Part shown: piece after piece, positions 13,861 through 25,961 of the stretch
Position numbering within the stretch: position 1 is the first letter of the stretch
How the letters are laid out: every line of letters starts with the position of its first letter
Origin: Xiphophorus maculatus
Lineage: Eukaryota > Chordata > Actinopteri > Cyprinodontiformes > Poeciliidae
DNA length: 64,000 nt
Assembly (NCBI RefSeq): GCF_002775205.1
Contig: NC_036460.1
Span: forward strand, 20,106,751 to 20,170,750
Direction of reading: 5' to 3'
Notes under the pieces: model-generated
The model's input: the letters and a program-made list of their open reading frames with translations, nothing else
Database searches by the model: none
What the model was told of the DNA's origin: nothing
Translations under genes and position numbers: made by a program

Positions 13861-15888
13861 TTGATTAAGTCTAAAAGGTTTCCCATCTAATAAAAATAAA
13901 ATGACCCGATGTATAGATTTGTATGTAGAGCAAACTAATCAGCTAATCTGGATTGATTTTAGTATGTGTGGATCAGCGATTAATTTCTATAAGACAAAAT
14001 GAAACACCTGAGTTACCTGAGATTTTCCATTGCTATCTGTTGCTGCAAAAAGCATCACAGCATTGACCACAGTTCCTGCCCATATTTACGCCCACAATAG
14101 TGAGCAATAGACTGCAGTGGAGACGCTCCGAACTGAGCTAGAACCAAACCAGACATCAAGTAAGACTTCTCAAAGGCAAAATTAGAAATCCTTATCTTCT
14201 GTCTTCAGATAGTTTCACTCTTTCTTTATGTTTTGCACTAAATAGGGTGTGAAGGGTTTTCTTCTCTGCAATCTGAACCGGAGAATTTTTAGTGAAATCA
14301 TTCCCTAAATCCGCATTTAAAATCTTTGTTCTCAATTTTAAACACTGAAGATGTTTAATTTTAAGACATAAATTACAACACAATGAAGGATTGCGAGTAT
14401 AGTAAGTAAATAAGTGAGTGTTGAATTTCTCAAGGAATGACACAAGAAGTGCTTTCATTTTAAGTATTCAAGTTTACTTGTTTTATTTTAGTTAGTTTAG
14501 CCATTAGAGAATGTCGATAGAAAGCTGAAATGATACCTATTGTTCTGAAATGAATTAAGGGAATTTAGTACAGGTCCTATTTGGAGAGACAAATGGTACA
14601 GAGTAATTATTTTGAAGCTAGATCTAACCTGAACAGATTGGTACGAGTCATTAATAACCCACGATTTACCAACATCATTGACCAATAATCAAACACAGCC
14701 ATCACAGAAAAATATACACAGCAGCTGCAGCCTTTACTTCATCCTTTCAGATTTAATTTCAGTGAAATAAAAACTTTTACTTACATATGAGTTTCAGACC
14801 AAGAGTCCAAGTCAAGTATCAAGTCTTTAGCTAACAGTTCGTGTCTGAATCATTTATTTTTGACATGAGTCGCAGTATCAAGTTGCCATCTGCTCATCGA
14901 TATGTGCAGATGAGGAAAGTATCACCTGTAGCTATGAGTGAATAACTTTTAGAGCCAAAGTTGATGATCCGTCTACTTGTAAGAGAGACTAAGACAGCAG
15001 AAATCTGTATCGCAGCAAAAGTAATGAGCAAAACTCTTTCTGTTCCACACCCTTCACACTAATAAACATGAACTATTCGGAATGAGAGAGCAGCTAAGAT
15101 GACATGCATAGACTTAGTGTTTTACAAAACTTTCTTCCTTTTCCAGGCAAATATAAAACACTAAATTAAAGGTTTTTGAGTTAAGATTGTTAGATGCCAT
15201 GGATTTCAAACCCTCAAGTTCATAATTAAGCATCTATAATAAAAAGATCATAAATTTCATTCAGTTTTTGTTGTTTCTTTTTTTGCAGGGTGTTATACAT
15301 CAGTGTATAATTTTATATGATGTCCAAAATCCCTGCCTTGAATTAAAGAATTAAATCAAAAGTTCTAAAAAGATCGCATAAGACTCTATATAGGAAAAGT
15401 ATTTTTTATATTTCCCATTCTGATTATTGTTCATCTCAGAGGGCACTATTTTTTTGTTTTTAGAAATTGTATTGCATTTTCATTTACACAATACAAGTTA
15501 AATTGAAAACCCTAACAGTGCTAGATATTATAAATATGTATCTTTTCAGCTCAGTGTACTGATTCAACAAACTCGTCTGCTATTTAGGTTTATATACTTG
15601 ATCAGCTCTAAAGACAGAAACATTTTCTCTACCTCAATGCTTGCTTTGTTTGCTCACAGAAATAAAAAAGGTTTACACATCTATAAACATTATTCTATGT
15701 GCGTATAAGCCGTGCGTCATGGAAGAAGTTCTCTGCAGTGTGCTATGTATATGAATGAATTGCTTTGCTTTAACATGGTGACTGGCTCCTCCCCAGGAAA
15801 CCCATGACTGTGCCTTCCACAAATAGAATATTACTCACTTAAAGTGGAACCAGTACGTCAACCATTCCTTTATGAAAAATAGAAGACA

Positions 15889-15891
<3 letters not shown>

Positions 15892-15927
<36 letters not shown>
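15892..15927. repeat. (AT)n microsatellite
   Basis: About 18 uninterrupted AT units. Confidence 0.9.
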
Positions 15928-15932
<5 letters not shown>

Positions 15933-17972
15933 GTCACCAGATTGCACATTCAGGTAAGCAAAATTAGTTTAAGCTGAACCTATTCTCAGAAATTATTGTG
16001 TCTTTTTGTGTGTGTGGATGAGGCTTGGCCAACTGGACCATTTAATTTCCCACGGTACATTGTAAATGCACACAGAAATGAGCTATGCACACACTCACGC
16101 ACACACACCCCTACAGTCACACACACACAAAGCACCTAGACTTGCATAGGCAGTAAAGCAATAAGGAAGCATGTAGGCGGTGTGACGCAAGAAATGTGAG
16201 TCATCAGGCACAAACCAGTTACAACATACATCAGCGTCACAAGTGTGACCTTTCCAACAGGTCGGACAGATTGCCGCTCCACTCAGGTATTGGTTGGGGT
16301 CACTTAGTTTCTGGGACAATCATCCTTTTCAAATCACTCTCTCAGGTTTATAAATAAAGGTAGAGGTCCAGACGTGCAGGCTGATAAGCTACTTTTCATT
16401 GTTCTTTGGAGATATGATGATGATGCAAAAGGCTGTAACTATAGCAACTCAAACATGTCATCTGAGAAAAGGACCCTGCTGCATGCTGCTGTTGCAATTA
16501 TTTTACAGTCTCAACATCCAAAGATTTAGATGTCAAAATACTCAAAATGAAAGATTACATGTTTCAAATTATAACGCTACAGATCTCATTAGGGATTTTT
16601 AATGTGACAGGTGAAATGTTCAGCTTTATCAACTCATCTATATTTGAAGAAGAGAAACCTCAACCTAAGACATCTCAAAGGACCATTTGCAAGTGTTTTA
16701 AATCAATAGGATTACAAAGGGCCTGTTATATTACCAGTCACGGCCACGAGAGGGTGCTAAATCTGCTTCTGCTGTGGAGAGGTTCAAAGAAACGCATGGC
16801 AAACTGCTGTCTGGCCCTGTTTATTAGATGAGTGGAATATAAAGGAAGGCAAAACTTTGTTATGCTGCAGCATATTTTAGGGATTAAGAGGTCCTATTTG
16901 ATAGACTGTAAAACTTCATAATTCATGATGAAATGTTGATTCTTCCATGTTCTTGCACAGACGGAACGTACAACTGTGAAAGATACACAATTCGGAGTGC
17001 AGATATGGTGCTATTGTAGGTTTCTCTTTTGGTGCAAATAGTAAAGAATAAGTTACTAACAATGAGTAATTTTTGTGAATACTTCCAAAAGAAAAAAAAC
17101 TGTTTGTAAATTTGTCAACAAACTGTTGTGTAGTACTGCCGTGTGCACAAACACACACAAACACATACATTAACCAGATGGAAGACAGATGTTTGATAGA
17201 AAAGGTCACAGAGTCCATGCAGTAATTGTCTCCTCCGCCATCTTTCAGTATTCCCTGCATTGTTTTACCACATCCACTTAAATCCAGGAAATTTCCTCTG
17301 GAATGAAAACCATGTCCGACTCTCACAGACCTATTTGTGTTTCTTGCCCTGCTTTCTCTCTTGAACTCACACACATGCTGCCATGCTGGTACACTGGAAC
17401 AGATTTTAACTCCTAACACATGCACCCCAACACACCCCCACACCTCCCCACACACACAATTTGTTGTTTTGCAATGGTGTATTTATTTCTCTTCTCTCTT
17501 TTCCATATTCTTTAAAATATCTAGAATATTCTCGTTTTGGGTTTTTTGTTGTGTGATTACATGGAAATATATGAGTTTAATGGAACCAAATTAAATCAGC
17601 AGTTTAATTGAACAGTTGCTTTTTTAGTATATACTTCTGTACATCTTCTTGAATTGTTTTTTTTTAGAAATTGTTTGAAAAGTACAAAGTAACAATACAA
17701 ACATCTCAGTGTAGTGAGAAGTGGGGCAGACTTTCCTCAGTGCGGTGTCAGAGATGGGCAAATGGCTATGAATGAAACGGCTATGTGTTGTTGCTTAAAG
17801 CGTAAATAAATCATTTGCTTTATCAGAGATAAAATCAAAGGCATTTATATGTCTATTTAAAGTAAAATAATCCTATTTAGTAGTGTGTTCTTTTTTAGCT
17901 CTGACTGTGAAGTGGAAGAAATTAGGACAAACTGTAAATATTTAAATAATTTTAAAGTAATGCATCTCAGTT

Positions 17973-18143
17973 GGATTAAGATATGGACTTTGAGGATCCC
18001 GATCCATCTCAGTGTCGTTTGGCTTTCTAGATTTTTCCTTAACATTCAGAGAAGCCAATCTGAAGCAGTAAGTAAGCAGAGGCCTGTAGGAACAATTGAT
18101 GATGAGAAGTTTCTAATCCTATTATCTTTGTCTAAACTAATCC
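17973..18143 (+). promoter_or_regulatory. cluster of CRX/OTX-type TAATCC motifs upstream of aipl1
   Basis: TAATCC occurs at 18114-18119 and 18138-18143, and its reverse complement GGATTA at 17973-17978, all within 290 bp of the aipl1 start codon. Photoreceptor genes are commonly controlled by the homeoprotein CRX through this core, and mammalian AIPL1 is a known CRX-regulated gene. The motif is short and the region AT-rich, so the assignment is inferential. No TATA box or transcription start is certain. Confidence 0.4.
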
Positions 18144-18261
18144 ATTAGAGGCAATACCTCCAAGACATAGAAGTGCATTTGCAGGTTTTAAATAATACAT
18201 ACAATATATGTCCTCAGTAATTTAACGTGCTTAAATCAGGGGGATAAAAAAAACAAAAAAC

Positions 18262-21200
18262 ATGTCAGATATGCGAGATACAATGCTGACTGGATCAGAG
18301 GGAATTAAGAAGACTATTTTGCACGGAGGAACGGGAGATCTCCCCAAATTCATTACTGGAACGAAGGTAGTGTTTGTCTTGAGAACTTTATTGACACTTT
18401 CTGAACAATCTGATGCAATTGTATTGTATTTAGTTTTTCTTATCGCTATGAGGATTTTCAATTTTGGTCACAGACAGTGAAAATGTATCATATTGTTACC
18501 TTACATAATTTTTTTAGAAGACAAAAAAGAAAAGATACCACTACTCTTTTTCACAAAAGATGATTTAGGAAAAAAAAAAAGCTTTTGGCAGAAAATGACT
18601 TAGGCCATTATTTTAAGAAGGTGACCACATTATTAGAAAATTTATGTTGACAACCAAGTGAAATGTAACATCACATTTTTGATCCGCTAGGAGGTAAGAT
18701 AGCAGATTTATCTTAACCTGATTGCAAACATGGTGAAACCAAATTAAGCTAATTGTAACCTTAAAAATATACTTAGGGAACCAAATGTAACAAGATAACT
18801 CTAAACTTTTTAGTAAGTTAATTTTATCAGGGGTGATAATATCTCAATTACCTGAGCAGTTTTTAAATTAAATGATATGGAGGACAATTCAGTCTAATAC
18901 AATTCAGGACAGAATAATGTTTCTAAATCAAAATTAATTCTAGTTTTCTACATTAACAACTGATAAAACAACAGAAAATCTTAAGTTGTAAAAATAAACC
19001 TGTTTGCTGGATTATTTTTTTTTACAACAAAAAGCTTGTTTTAGACTAATGTAACACATCTTTCTTTTTTTTCTCCTTTTATGTTACATAAGTGTGTTGT
19101 TTTACATTTTTCTTAATATTTTCATTTGCTGACTCTTTATGTCTAATATATAATATAAAAATACCTCAAAGACGTATAAAGCTGGTGACTGTTGCTGCAG
19201 CAAATAAAAAAGCAACAAATCCATCACTAAGTTGAGCGTAAAAATAGCTTTTGACCTTTTTTCTTTACTCGGCATCCGAGACGTGTGAGTGACCTAATGT
19301 CAGGCATTGAGCAGTCACTGCTCACATTTTAAAGTCACGCAGTTTTTTTTAAGGTTTTTGCATTTTCCTTCATCTTCCCTGCAGGTTCGACTAATGAGCA
19401 TTTCCCCTGAATTTGTTGCTGCTTCCTGTGGTTCTAGGTGACGTTCCACTTCCGCACACAGCTGTGTGATGATGAACGTACGGTGTTAGACGACAGCAAG
19501 AAGGTGGGGACGCCTATGGAGATAGTGATTGGCAACATGTTTAAGCTCGACATTTGGGAGACCCTGCTGTCTTCCATGAGGATCGGTGAAGTGTCAGAGT
19601 TTTGGTGTGACACCATTGTAAGTGAAGAAAAAAAGTCAAGGATGTTTGTTTTTTTATTTTTAATATTCAAGTTTGACAAATTGATTCTAAAATGCTTGAT
19701 GTCATAATTTAGATATTAAAGTTTTATCTACCATTTTCAATTACAGGCAAAACAAAAATAATAATAATCAGACGATTATGATGTATGTCTCTCTTACAAC
19801 ATGGCCTAAAGAGACAGAATATAATGCGTCATCCGGAAAACACAAGCTGACTGACTTCACTGCATTATACTATAAATTAGGTCTAACTCTAATGAAGAAC
19901 TGAACTTTTCTCTTTATGTGACTGTACTTAAATTGTATCTTTTTTGTCCTCATTCAATCGAGTTTCAAATTATTCTTGTAATTAATTGGCACAATATAAA
20001 TAATCTATGCAGAACTGGAACAAATTGTGCTTCAAACTCAAAACATAAAACTGGTATTTACGTGAGAGGACAAGATTCAGAGAGTTTTTCTGTATTTACT
20101 GATTACATTTTTTTTAATTTATCCCTAAATCATGTTTTATCCTTAATAGTGAGCCACTACTGAATGCTGCCCCTTCCCTTTACCACAACTTTAAAAATGA
20201 TCTGAAGTTCTGTTAGAAATTTGCGCTTCGGTGAACCACTCCAAAATGATCAGCTCCCTCCCTCCTCCCAGTTCTTCTTCTGGTGTGTTTTTTGTATGTG
20301 TGCTGCGCTCTGTTCGAGACAGATGGGTTCTGGCATCCTGTCATTAATCCACAACGATCTCACTCTCTAATCGGCTCCGACTCCTGCTGAATCAGCACTA
20401 CTGACCCTCCTTCACTCTGATTAGATTTGATGGAGCTTAAAGCATCTTTTTAACTTTAAATAACATGGCTGCTCCATGCATACTGCTGGATATGCTGTGC
20501 ACTGTCATACCCATCTAACCAAGGGCTGTGTTAACACTGTGAAGTACAGAAGCAAACTTTAAACAAGATTGGATTTAATTCTTGTTTAATATTATTACAC
20601 ATTATATTATTATTTCTTCTTCCTCTTTAATTCCTGTTTTGGAATGAAATATGGCATTGGTTTCACAGCCTCTCTTTCTGCTTGAGTTCTTATTTACTCT
20701 TGGTTTCATTTCATTTAAAAAAAATTGTCAAATAGAATGACCACTGCTTGCAGCTTGGTAGTACATACTAGTATTTGTCTGCGAGTCTTGAATGGATTGC
20801 TGCCTGTTGCTGGTGCGCCTTTTCCTATCACACTTCTACCTTCCACTACATTTTCCATTAATATGCTCGGGTGCAGAACTCTGTGAACATCCACCTTCTT
20901 CAGCAATGACATTTTGTGGCTTACCCTCCTAGTGAAATGTGTTGATGTCTGTCCTCTGGACATTTGTCCAGTTAGCAGTCTTCCCCATGATTGTGTAGCC
21001 TGCTGACCCAGAGTAAGAGACTGTTCAAAGGCTCAGGAAACCTTTGCAGGTGTTTTGATTAACTGGTTGTGACATCACGGGTTTTCATTAATGATCTTCT
21101 TTACAGTATTCTAATTATCTGAGACACTTGGGGGTTTTATTTTCTGTAAGCCAGGATCATCAAAATTACAGGAAACAATTACATCATTATACTGTATATC

Positions 21201-24106
21201 TGAGGATTATATATAATGTAAGGATTTCACTTTCTGAGATGGATGGCAAGAAATATTTAACTTTTTTTACAATATTCAATTTTTTTACTCCCACTTCGTT
21301 CACTAAACAGTATCGGCCATGTCACCTTCATTTAATCCCTCCAAATCATATAATAACTAGGAAATATAGTGAATTTTGTGATCTTTCCCTCTTGAATTTA
21401 CAAAAGCTTTTTTTGTTTGTTTTGATCGTGATGCACGGCCAAAAACATAAGCAAAACTTTAATCCCAAAATGTTTTTGCAGACATATTTTCAGAAGCAAA
21501 CTGTTAGCCAGTAAAATAGAAAGCTATTATGCGGTCGATGTTGTTGAGCTAATGCTGATAATCTGGAAACCCTCACAGGGTCCATCTTGTAATCGTCTCT
21601 CCTCTCTAGCACACAGGTGTTTATCCACTGGTATCCAAAAGTATGCGACGCATTGCAGAGGGCAAAGACCCAGTAGAGTGGCAGGTCCACACGTGTGGTA
21701 TGGCCAACATGTTTGCATACCACAGCCTGGGCTACGACGACCTGGATGAGCTGATGAAGGAACCAAAGCCACTCTACTTTGTCCTGGAGCTGCTGAGGGT
21801 AAGAAAAGAATGATTGCTATGCTGTATCCATTACCTAACAAAATAAAAAAAGATGCATTTTATTGCATGAAATCAGAAATGAAACTTCCTGTGTGTGTAC
21901 AGTACAGACCAAATGTTTGGACACAACTGTGTGTCCAAACATTTGGTCTGTGGAAACCAAAGGTTTGGACACACTTTCTCATTGAATTCAATGAGAAAGT
22001 GTGTCTAAACTTTTGGTCTGAACTGTATGTGACGGGCAGGTGCAGCAGCCCAGTGAGTACAACAGGGAGTCATGGGCTCTGAGCAATGAGGAGAGGCTGA
22101 AGGTTGTTCCTGTGCTGCACGGCCAAGGAAACAAGCTGTACAAACAGGGACGCTACCAAGAGGCCACGCAGAAATACAAAGAAGCTATCATCTGCATCAA
22201 GAATGTGCAGACCAAGGTATCCACCCCTAATAAATATCAAGTCTGTTTCATTACTTTCATAAACCAGCAATGAGTTGTGTTTTGCCCATCTTTCCACTGC
22301 GATCATATTTTTCTCTTCAGGAAAAAGCATGGGATGTTCCATGGCTGAAGCTTGAGAAGATGGCAAACACTTTAACGCTCAACTACTGCCAGTGTCTGCT
22401 CCGATTGGAGGAGTACTACGAGGTCATCGAGCACACCACGGATATCATCAACCAGCATCCAGGTTTGAAATGACAAAAGTTTCCCATGAAGCAGTGAGAG
22501 GTGTAACGTTTTTACGACTAGACTTGCAAAATCAAGCCCGTTTATGAAAGTTTACTCCCACTGCTGCATTGTGGGAAAGCTTTTATAGAAGTTTGTACAT
22601 GGACACGGCTCTGTGCAGAAATACGTGAACCTCTGTAACATTTTGTCACAACAGGTTCACAAACTTTAGTGTATTTTATTGGTATTTTATGTGAAAAATT
22701 GAAATCAACAGTTAAATTATGTGATTTAGGGAGAATAATGAATGATTTTCAAAAGATTTTTTTACAACAAGAAAAAAAATCTTAAAAACATGATCTGCAT
22801 TTGTACTTTGTATCATTTAATACAAGAAAATAAAATCTAGCTCAACCAATTTCCTTCATAGAACCACAACATTGTAAACAGAGTCCACCTGTGTGTAATG
22901 TAATCTCTGTATGAAGCCATTTGTTCTGCAAAGTTGTCAGAAATTTGAAAGAGAACATTACTGAGCAAACAGCATCATTATAACCAAGGAAGTTGTGCAG
23001 ATGTTCAAAGCAACTTTAGGTTATAGGCACCAAACTCCAAAGTTGAAACATAGTCATGGGGTCACAGCTTTGAGGAAACTGTAAATACAGAAAACTATCA
23101 TTCATTATATGTCTAACTTTACCTTATTAAGAACAAAAAAGGGAAAACCTGTTTTCCACTGTCACACTTCACCATTCCAAACTTTAAAAAAAAAATCAAA
23201 TAAAAACACAGAGCTTTGTACAATCGACCATCTGAAAAGATTATGCCAGAGCTACAAACGTATCAAGACCTGGTGGCCCATCTACACTGAAGAATCAGGC
23301 AAGCTGGTCATTAATCAAAGAAACATCCAAAAGGTATTGACTCAGAGAGACCACACTTTCAGATCTTTATTTACCAAAGGTGCTGAAAACACCAAACATT
23401 CCTTCCACTTCCCAATAATGCGTTACTTCCCATGTCACTCCAATGCTATTGTCAGGATCTGTGTTTTTCTGTGTTTATTTAGAGTTTTCTGTGTCCTTGC
23501 GTCTCTTCGTTGTCCTGTCCTCCCCTTGATTGTTCCCAGGTGTGTCTCGTTCTGTGATTACCCTCCCGTGTATTTAACTCCACCTGTGTTCCTTGTTCCT
23601 CGTCGGGTCCACGTCAATGTTACGTCAATTTGTCGTTGTCGTTGTTCAGTCTAGTCGTGGTCAGTGTTTCCTTGTGCCTGCTGCTTGTTACTGGACTTAT
23701 TTACCATTAAAATCATCATTTTCATCTTACCTGGGTCCGCTGCCTCTGCCTCACCACTCCACCACACCGCTTCATGACAGCTATCACAAATATTCCCAAT
23801 AGAATATATTGAACTCAAGAGGTATGAAAACGTTGTCAAAGGAAAAGGTTTTATTCCAGCTTTTTACTTATGTACCAAATTCTACCTGTGCCTGATTGCC
23901 CTGCAGGCGTTGCAAAGGCATTCTACCTGCGAGGGAAAGCTCACAAGGAAGTATGGAACGAGGCAGAGGCCCGGCAGGACTTCAGCAGGGTGCTGGACCT
24001 CGACCCTGGCATGAAAAAGGCAGTGAAGAAAGAGCTGGCAGTGCTCAACATGCGCATGGAGGAGAAGAACCAGGAGGACAGGAACAAGTACAAAGGCATG
24101 TTTTGA
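18262..24106 (+). CDS. aipl1: aryl hydrocarbon receptor-interacting protein-like 1 (AIPL1), complete
   Basis: Photoreceptor co-chaperone; in the known family it works with HSP90 to fold and stabilise rod/cone cGMP phosphodiesterase (PDE6). Coding exons: 18262-18366, 19438-19617, 21610-21798, 22040-22216, 22321-22462, 23907-24106. All introns are GT-AG, phases agree, and the sum is 330 codons plus TGA. Residues 1 to about 165 form the FKBP-like domain ([20 protein letters not shown] near the start; EFWCDTI at the end of exon 2). Residues from about 170 form the TPR region ([37 protein letters not shown]). IIGNMF-like and EFWCDT motifs favour AIPL1 over its paralogue AIP. The length matches non-primate AIPL1; the proline-rich tail of primate proteins is absent, as expected. 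M1 is chosen as the first ATG, with A at -3; M4 and M8 are in frame and possible. An AATAAA lies about 100 bp after the stop. Confidence 0.95.
20715..21270. repeat. probable old interspersed repeat in aipl1 intron 2
   Basis: This non-coding stretch includes segments (for example TAAGCCAGGATCATCAAAAT near 21148 and TTTCACTTTCTGAGATGGAT near 21225) that resemble the 3' portion of a dispersed teleost repeat I remember but cannot name. No terminal repeats or target duplication were seen. The frames are closed. Confidence 0.35.
21900..22025. mobile_element. palindromic Tc1/mariner-type MITE in aipl1 intron 3
   Basis: A 126-bp element with ends CAGTACAGACC and GGTCTGAACTG, flanked by TA on both sides (21898-21899 and 22026-22027), the TA duplication typical of Tc1/mariner. 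It holds two palindromes. Arms 21905-21925 and 21930-21950 are a perfect 21-bp inverted repeat with a 4-nt loop. Arms 21958-21987 and 21988-22017 pair over 30 bp with two mismatches. No coding capacity. Its right end lies 14 bp before aipl1 exon 4. Confidence 0.75.
22590..23848 (+). mobile_element. degenerate Tc1-like transposon copy in aipl1 intron 5
   Basis: The stretch resembles the widespread fish Tc1-like family. Recognisable pieces include a segment around 22880-22990 (CCACCTGTGTGTAAT, then AACATTACTGAGCAAACAGC) and a 3' part around 23255-23440 (AAAAGGTATTGACTCAGAGA). The tail continues after the inserted LTR as CTATCACAAATATTCCCAAT and ends near 23848. The transposase reading frame is destroyed by indels and stops. 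It is split by the solo LTR at 23450-23779. Outer limits are approximate. Confidence 0.6.
23450..23779. mobile_element. solo LTR with 5-bp target duplication, nested in a Tc1-like relic
   Basis: A 330-bp segment begins TGTCAGGATCT and ends CATGACA. Its termini are the inverted TGTCA/TGACA pair with canonical TG...CA ends. It is bounded on both sides by GCTAT (23445-23449 and 23780-23784), a perfect 5-bp target-site duplication. No internal gag/pol sequence remains, which fits recombination between two LTRs. The 5-bp duplication suits Gypsy-like or other LTR retroelements; the family was not determined. Confidence 0.75.
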
Positions 24107-24205
24107 CCCAGAAACTAAAAATGTAACTGTTTTCATAAAAAAGTAAACACTGACCTCAACACCACAGGAGCTCTGTAGGTCTGCAAGTAGCAACTATGTA
24201 AGAAA

Positions 24206-24211
24206 AATAAA
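24206..24211 (+). terminator. polyadenylation signal of aipl1
   Basis: AATAAA stands 100 bp after the stop codon and is followed by a GT-rich stretch, as expected of a cleavage/polyadenylation site. A further AATAAA-containing stretch near 24362 could serve as an alternative site. Confidence 0.6.
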
Positions 24212-24226
24212 AGCTGGTTTTATGTT

Positions 24227-25896
24227 TGTGTCCAGGAAGATTTAGACATATATACCAAATGCTACAGTTAAAATGTCTCAAGCCCTTTATGTAAGATGAG
24301 TAACACAATTTGTCTTAGAAAGTGCATATTTCTGAAATTGTTGTGCAATACCATAAAAACTCAATAAATTATACCATACTTTGAAATCTGAGATGTTTTA
24401 TTGCTTTGTAAAAATAAAAAAAAGTGTTTATAAACAAATTCAAATTTAAGAGAAGCTTTAAAAATTTAGATGTAACAGCTGAGGTTTCACAAAAAATATA
24501 AAATCCTACACAAAGATCAAACTGGCCACAAACAAGATCTGGAAATGAACTCCTGGCTTCTGTGGGTCAGATGCATTTTAAATGACAACATAAATTATGT
24601 CTTAAAACATAGATTTGGATTATTTAGATTCATCTTTCAACTTAAACTGAGAGTGATCTTCTCAATTTATATTTGAGTGAATAATGTTTTACTTAGGGTT
24701 GTGAAAACATAAAAATATCACATTAGTGATATGAGGTAAATTAAATAACCAAATAGGTTCCTTTACAAAGAGAGTAATGTAACAGCCTGCAAAAGAGGTC
24801 TCTCAACCATGGACAGCGACTTCTACAAGCCTTAAATCTACCAGTAAATAAAGAAATCTAAACAAATATTTGTCTTGGAGTTGCACATACGTTGCCTCAC
24901 CACAGGAGGGCGCTATGGCTGCAAATAAATCCATGTCCACCTGAACTTGGGATGAGAGATTTCCCCGATAGTCAGCAGCTTTTACGTCGTATAAAGGAAC
25001 GGTGGCTGGTTGAGCTTTAACAACGAGCTGTTTGATCCTATTTTCATATCTACATCACAGTTTCTCCAGAGAAACGATGCTATCGCACGGATGGCAAGAA
25101 CAATGGAAAATAGTTGTATAATTCCTGTGGTAAAACGTGTTCGTTTAACATTCGACAATAAACTGAAAGCCGAGTTTCATTTAGGGAATCCCCTTTCATC
25201 TAAAGGGAGGAGTGCGGCATTCACCCTGAGAAATAAAGCTGGTGATAATGCAGCATCGTGCATCAAAACGAGGGAAATCTGTTGGTGCAGACATTAAAAA
25301 AGAGTGAATCACCACCACGCACCACGTCAATACAAACACACGGGGGTGTTCCTTGACGGATATGAACAAAAGGAAGAATAAAAACAATGCTTCAACATAA
25401 CATACGGGTTAAGGTTCAATTAATCTAAACTAAATATTCTTTTCATCTTCAGCAGCATATGTTGTAGAAATATTGCCCCGAGAAATTACGCACATTTCTC
25501 GGGGCTGTTTATAAAGTCCGCTTAGAAGAAGCTGATTGATGATACGGGAGTGTAGCCTATCTATTGGAGAGCTGGCTGGAACACTGAGCTGCAGGAGAAA
25601 ACTGCATAGCAGCACAATCCTGCTGCTGGCCTCCCTCCATAAACCAGTGGTGCTGATGCTGGGAGGGAGAGAAGAAAGGGAGGAGGAAGAAGTGGAGGAG
25701 AGGAGGGGATGGACAGCCCCCCCTGCGTCTCCCTTCTTTCTACAGAAGACAAGTTGGCAAGAAAGTACGAGGTCCACACCGGAAAACAGACAATAATAGG
25801 TCCAAAATTAAAGCAACAGCATGAGCCTGAAATGCTTCATTCCTTTTCTTCATTTTTAAGAGTGAACTAAGAGGATCTTAAAGGAATATTAAAATT

Positions 25897-25961
<65 letters not shown>

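Larger units (their letters stand above)
8221..17972. other. no gene recognised; scattered repeats
   Basis: Apart from the entries given separately, I see only short frames, an (AT)n tract at 15892-15927, CA-rich short tracts near 16090-16130 and 17145-17170 and at 17430-17460, and a GC-rich stretch near 10330-10430. The longest frame (minus, 16916-17455, 179 codons) has a low-complexity composition and no recognisable domain. Distal regulatory sequence of aipl1 may lie here. Confidence 0.45.

Noticed and set aside
16916-17455. 179-codon minus-strand frame, the longest uninterrupted minus-strand frame in the left third
   Set aside because: No domain or family resemblance, composition follows CA-rich tracts, no neighbouring exons.
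23109-23654. 181-codon plus-strand frame
   Set aside because: Runs through the decayed Tc1-like copy into the solo LTR; not a gene.
18262-24106. Reading the FKBP/TPR gene as AIP
   Set aside because: [24 protein letters not shown] and EFWCDTI correspond to AIPL1 rather than AIP residues at the same places.
25010-25297. 95-codon frame upstream of trarg1
   Set aside because: Looks slightly protein-like but matches no family I know, no splice partners seen; kept only as a remark in the spacer entry.
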